From: Cardinalis cardinalis
Lineage: Eukaryota; Chordata; Aves; Passeriformes; Cardinalidae
Length of the DNA stretch: 64,000 nt
Direction: 5' to 3'
Assembly (NCBI GenBank): GCA_014549065.1
Contig: JACDOX010000106.1
Span: 1,543,687 to 1,607,686, forward strand
Part shown: one piece after another, positions 60,974 to 64,000 of the stretch
Layout of the letters: every line of letters begins with the position of its first letter
How positions within the stretch are numbered: the stretch's first letter is position 1
The notes under the pieces: generated by a model
Told to the model about the DNA's origin: nothing
The model's input: the letters and a program-made list of their open reading frames with translations, nothing else
Databases searched by the model: none
Program-made: the position numbers and the translations under genes

Positions 60974-61619
60974 TGATAACAAAAAAAAAATAGAAATTTC
61001 GAAAAACCAACCACAACCAAGACCGCGTCTTCCCCAGACACAGGCGCTGGGTGAACTCGGTCCACTGACACAGTGACAGCGTTTCCCCAGGAGTTCACCC
61101 CGAGTGCTCTCAGCAGCCAGGTTATATACAGTTTATTCTGCCTGAGGCAGAGATGACCACATATTCCTTTTGTGTCCCTTTGCATGTAAAGCTGGATCCA
61201 TACATGTGTAGAAACAGACAAAGACGAAGTCCAAACCCAGACGAATGTCTGAGTGCCCCGGCAGAAGGTGTATTCACATGGAATAGGTGATGCCAGCTCC
61301 TGAGTACTGTAGATTTGATCAACTCCAGGTGCTTGGTCCTCAGGACATTCCATTCCAGGAAGATCCANATGAGATCTTCTAAGTGCAAGATGCCACAGGA
61401 AACCTCTGATGGCCCAAGCCAGTCCCATTCATACGATAACCAATCTGGTATTGTCCCGGGCAGTCCGGGAAACGGCAACAATGTGCATCACTCTGTCCTC
61501 AGTCAGAGCCNCTGCAGGCTTAGCTCTTAGCCCTGACCTCCCCTATTCATACGGTAACAGGTTGCCCGGGAACTGGTTATAACATGAATAGAATGCTGTT
61601 CCTGGCCAGAGTTGTTACA
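60974..61619 (-). mobile_element. Solo LTR of an endogenous retrovirus (minus strand)
   Basis: The element runs from TGATAACAA at the left to TTGTTACA at the right, near-perfect terminal inverted repeats with TG...CA ends. On the minus strand AATAAACTGTATATAACC (AATAAA at 61,132-61,137) gives a polyadenylation signal, followed by a CG-rich R/U5-like part ending in a T-rich run. The U3 part contains a duplicated motif, ATTCATACG(A/G)TAAC, at about 61,427 and 61,543. No internal retroviral genes adjoin, so it is a solo LTR. The target duplication is uncertain: TAGAT on the left resembles TAGGT if the element is extended to 61,623. Confidence 0.75.
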
Positions 61620-63483
61620 AGCATAGGTTTGGTTCCTTCTAATATTTTATACATACATGTATCTATTTCTACAGCATGAACTATCTCCACTACACATAAC
61701 ACCAACATCTATAATTCAGATTTCTGCAACAATGGAAATTTTTGAATGGTGAATTTTGCTGATAGGCGTTGCTCAAAGTGGAAAGGATCAAACATTCCCA
61801 ATATTTAAATTTTCAGGGAGGATATACTTTAATCCTCTTCTTTCCTCCTACAGTTACCATTATGGGTGTGTAAATGACTTAAAATGAACTCCTTGTACAA
61901 GACCACGTGTAGTATGGTTGGAGTAAACTGGTTAAATGTTCCCTCCCAGAAGGGACTGAGTTCCTGACTTCAAAGAATAGGGTCGTAAAGGANAGTGGGA
62001 AGAAAAGGAGACAATGAGGTCAAGAAAGTACCACGGGAAGGCAACTCTGGTTTTGCATCTGAGTTTTTACACTTCACTGTACTCCCAGACACATTCTGGA
62101 AGAAGAATAAACTGCTCTTCTGCCAGCTCCTGGCACTGCATTTACACTGAGCCCTGGAGTGCTCTGCCTCCAACCAGCTTCATCACTCAGCCCAAAAGAG
62201 ATAAAGCGTGAATAGCTCTGCCAAAAGGATGATCCTCTGTTAATGGAGCTACTTCTGGACACCCCAGGGAGCGAGGCACCTGAGACAGCTCATGCTCTTT
62301 GCACACAGATGCTGAAGGCACATNGCTCTCAAGCAGGCAAGGCTCTGTTTCTAGGTCAAACCACGACACAGCTGGGCCTGATGTCTGTAACATTTAAGAA
62401 TACAGAGCCAAGGGTTCAGGGCAGAGGGTGAAGACAGTTNTCCAGCAGTTAGGATATCCTGGGATATGAACTGAGAGGGGAGGGCATCACACATCACAGC
62501 AAAGACTGGAAAATATTACACTTAAATAAACCAAGCGTGTTTAAAAATGTATCTCTCCCATTCACAATTTCCATGAATTTTTCAGAAGGTCTAAGAAGGT
62601 CTAATTCTGAAAAGGTAAATTAACTCCTTATCTGTTCACACTTAAAGCTTTTTAAAAAGCAGGCCTGAGGTCTGGAATAAATTCAGCAGGCAGCAATGTC
62701 TTGACCTTACATAGGAATATTTGCTTAATAAAACTATGGCTTTATCAGACTATTTCCTTCTGTTTCCTCTCNGGTGGGTAATGGAAGGTACACCCACCAG
62801 TTCACGTTGACGTGTGTAACCCAGAAAAGCCTCAGCTCGCTGTAAAAACGCCAAGTGATACGTTTCTTTGTTAGAAGATGCCTCGGGGCTCTTGTCGCAT
62901 TCTTCTAAACACGTCAGGAAAAACGAAATGCATTGTTAACAGCTAGNAGAAAAGCACTACACATTAGTCACTTTTCTCCTGAATGGAAAAGAACAATTTC
63001 TCATGAAATATCGTTCCCATTATATTCCTAGATTGCTTTGCTGGGTAGCTGCCCTGTCTTTCACAAGCCTCAGGCTCTAAAACAGGGATTCTGAAAGAGA
63101 AATTTCGATACTCCTGAAAAGAATTAAAGGAAAATGTGAAAGTTCTCACTAGAAGAATTTTGTAAAGACTAGTGCCAATCAGTTTCTTGAAGTGTTCTTA
63201 AGGATTAAACAAATCAAAATCAAGTCAAAATGAAAAACTGAAGCTTCTACTCTTGAAAGACATCAAAATGAGAAACTCTGAAATTCACAAATNATTTCCT
63301 TTTTCCCGAGCCAAAATGTTGTCAAAATCAGCATTTTATGGACATTTCAACTCTGAGAGGAAACAGCTTTACCACTGAATTTGGCACATCCAGCATCTCA
63401 GCCAGAAATGCCAATGCAAAAAGAGAACTTGCAAGACACACAGAGAACAAACACACTCAGCTGGAGGAGCAGAGGTGCGGGTG

Positions 63484-63900
63484 TGTTAAAAATAGGTTAG
63501 AAACTGTTGTAAAAAGCATGTACTGTTAGTTTGGTTATTATATTGTAAAAGGTACTCAATGTACACCTCAGTAAAGTGCACCAAGGGAAACGAGCCAGCC
63601 TGGACAGAACTGTAATGGGCCAATCAAGGCCTTAAACCTTCATCCAAATGAAGGATCCAAAAAGAAACCAATCCAGAGGGACAAAAAACAGGATAAAAAG
63701 GGGCTTCTGACCCACTGAATTTGTGCTGTTCCATCTGGGACACCACTACATCGCTGCTGAGCAGCCCCAGCGCCGGCGCTGCAGCATCCTTGACGGGAAC
63801 GCTCCTGCTCGGCCCGGGCCCCCTTGCCTTAGGCCTTTCATTTTCTTATAATAAATGTNAAAATCACTTTAGTACCAGGAGCCTGCTCTCGTTTTTAACA
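63484..63900 (+). mobile_element. Solo LTR of an endogenous retrovirus, with 4-bp target duplication
   Basis: The 417-bp element starts TGTTAAAAA and ends TTTTTAACA, a perfect 9-bp terminal inverted repeat. It is flanked by the direct duplication GGTG (63,480-63,483 and 63,901-63,904). Inside are promoter-like words CCAAT (63,618-63,622 and 63,668-63,672), a TATA-like GATAAAAAGG at 63,692 and the polyadenylation signal AATAAA at 63,850-63,855, in the order expected for U3-R-U5. A 4-bp duplication fits gammaretrovirus-related (ERV1) elements. Clean ends suggest a fairly young insertion. No coding part is present. Confidence 0.9.
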
Positions 63901-64000
63901 GGTGCAGTGTCTGTGTGTCCAGGGCCCCTCCACTGCCCTGTCCCAGGGGCTCTGCTGGGGATCCCTCTGCAATCAGCTGCTCCCACCTGGCCGGGGCTGC

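Larger units (their letters stand above)
40231..64000. other. Upstream/intronic sequence, no protein-coding exon recognised
   Basis: If the EF-hand exons lie past 64,000, as expected from the large first introns of mammalian RAB11FIP4, this whole stretch is intron of the long transcript. It holds the repeats listed separately and several AT-rich, possibly regulatory patches. Open frames up to 190 codons (for example 52,756-53,328 minus) show no domain and no consistent splice context. A short GC-rich patch at about 42,215-42,385 is not accompanied by a recognisable exon. Confidence 0.55.

Noticed and set aside
28797..64000. EF-hand exons of long RAB11FIP4
   Set aside because: I looked for conserved words such as KYLDPNDLGRINF and CEELLKDVLS in reverse complement and found none, so I do not annotate them.
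1..64000. CRISPR arrays, operons, phage or other prokaryotic systems
   Set aside because: No regularly spaced direct repeats or prokaryotic gene organisation is present. The window is vertebrate nuclear DNA with introns.

Overview
The window looks like nuclear DNA from a bird. It contains CR1 LINE 3' ends of the avian type (one still carries the ATTCTATG octamer tail), solo retroviral LTRs, compact introns, sharp CpG islands, and a vertebrate gene whose proteins I recognise. The exact species cannot be told. There is no operon, phage, CRISPR or other prokaryotic content. About 90 isolated N bases and one 165-base N run are assembly artefacts or ambiguity masks.

The main content is the 3' two thirds of RAB11FIP4 (Rab11 family-interacting protein 4), read on the minus strand. 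Twelve coding exons between 28,796 and 15,844 splice together in perfect frame: 1,572 nt, 523 codons plus a stop. All have GT/AG boundaries, and one is a 36-nt microexon. They encode the acidic linker, the central conserved region, the long coiled coil and the C-terminal Rab11-binding domain. The EF-hand N-terminal exons of the long isoform were not found and probably lie beyond 64,000. A CpG island at about 39.6-40.2 kb has a good minus-strand splice donor. It is the best candidate for an internal promoter of a short isoform starting at an ATG in the 28.6-28.8 kb exon. A further frame-preserving cassette exon is possible at 23,029-23,199. The 3' UTR probably runs about 7.7 kb, to a polyadenylation signal at 8,188-8,193.

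Downstream of the gene (0-8 kb) there is a GC-rich patch (7.3-7.8 kb), an unremarkable spacer, and a CpG island at 2.7-3.8 kb. Inside that island lies an intact tRNA-Thr(CGT) gene on the minus strand. Its nearest downstream T-run is 70 nt away. A truncated CR1 follows at 2.35-2.54 kb. As I remember it, the human locus has the same order: RAB11FIP4, tRNA-Thr-CGT, then miR-193a/miR-365. That supports orthology and predicts the microRNAs just beyond the left edge.

From 28.8 to 64 kb the DNA reads as large introns or upstream sequence. It holds a GGAAA microsatellite with the assembly gap (41.1-41.4 kb), CR1 fragments (40.5 and 44.1 kb), an ancient MIR-type SINE fragment (46.9 kb), two diverged copies of one LTR-like repeat in opposite orientation (52.1-52.5 and 53.9-54.4 kb), and two solo LTRs (60.97-61.62 and 63.48-63.90 kb). 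It also has several AT-rich patches dense in homeodomain/TCF-like words that could be conserved regulatory elements. I found no convincing second protein-coding gene and no evidence of a new multi-gene system. The most testable novelties are the cassette exon, the long tRNA trailer, the internal promoter and the inverted LTR-like pair.
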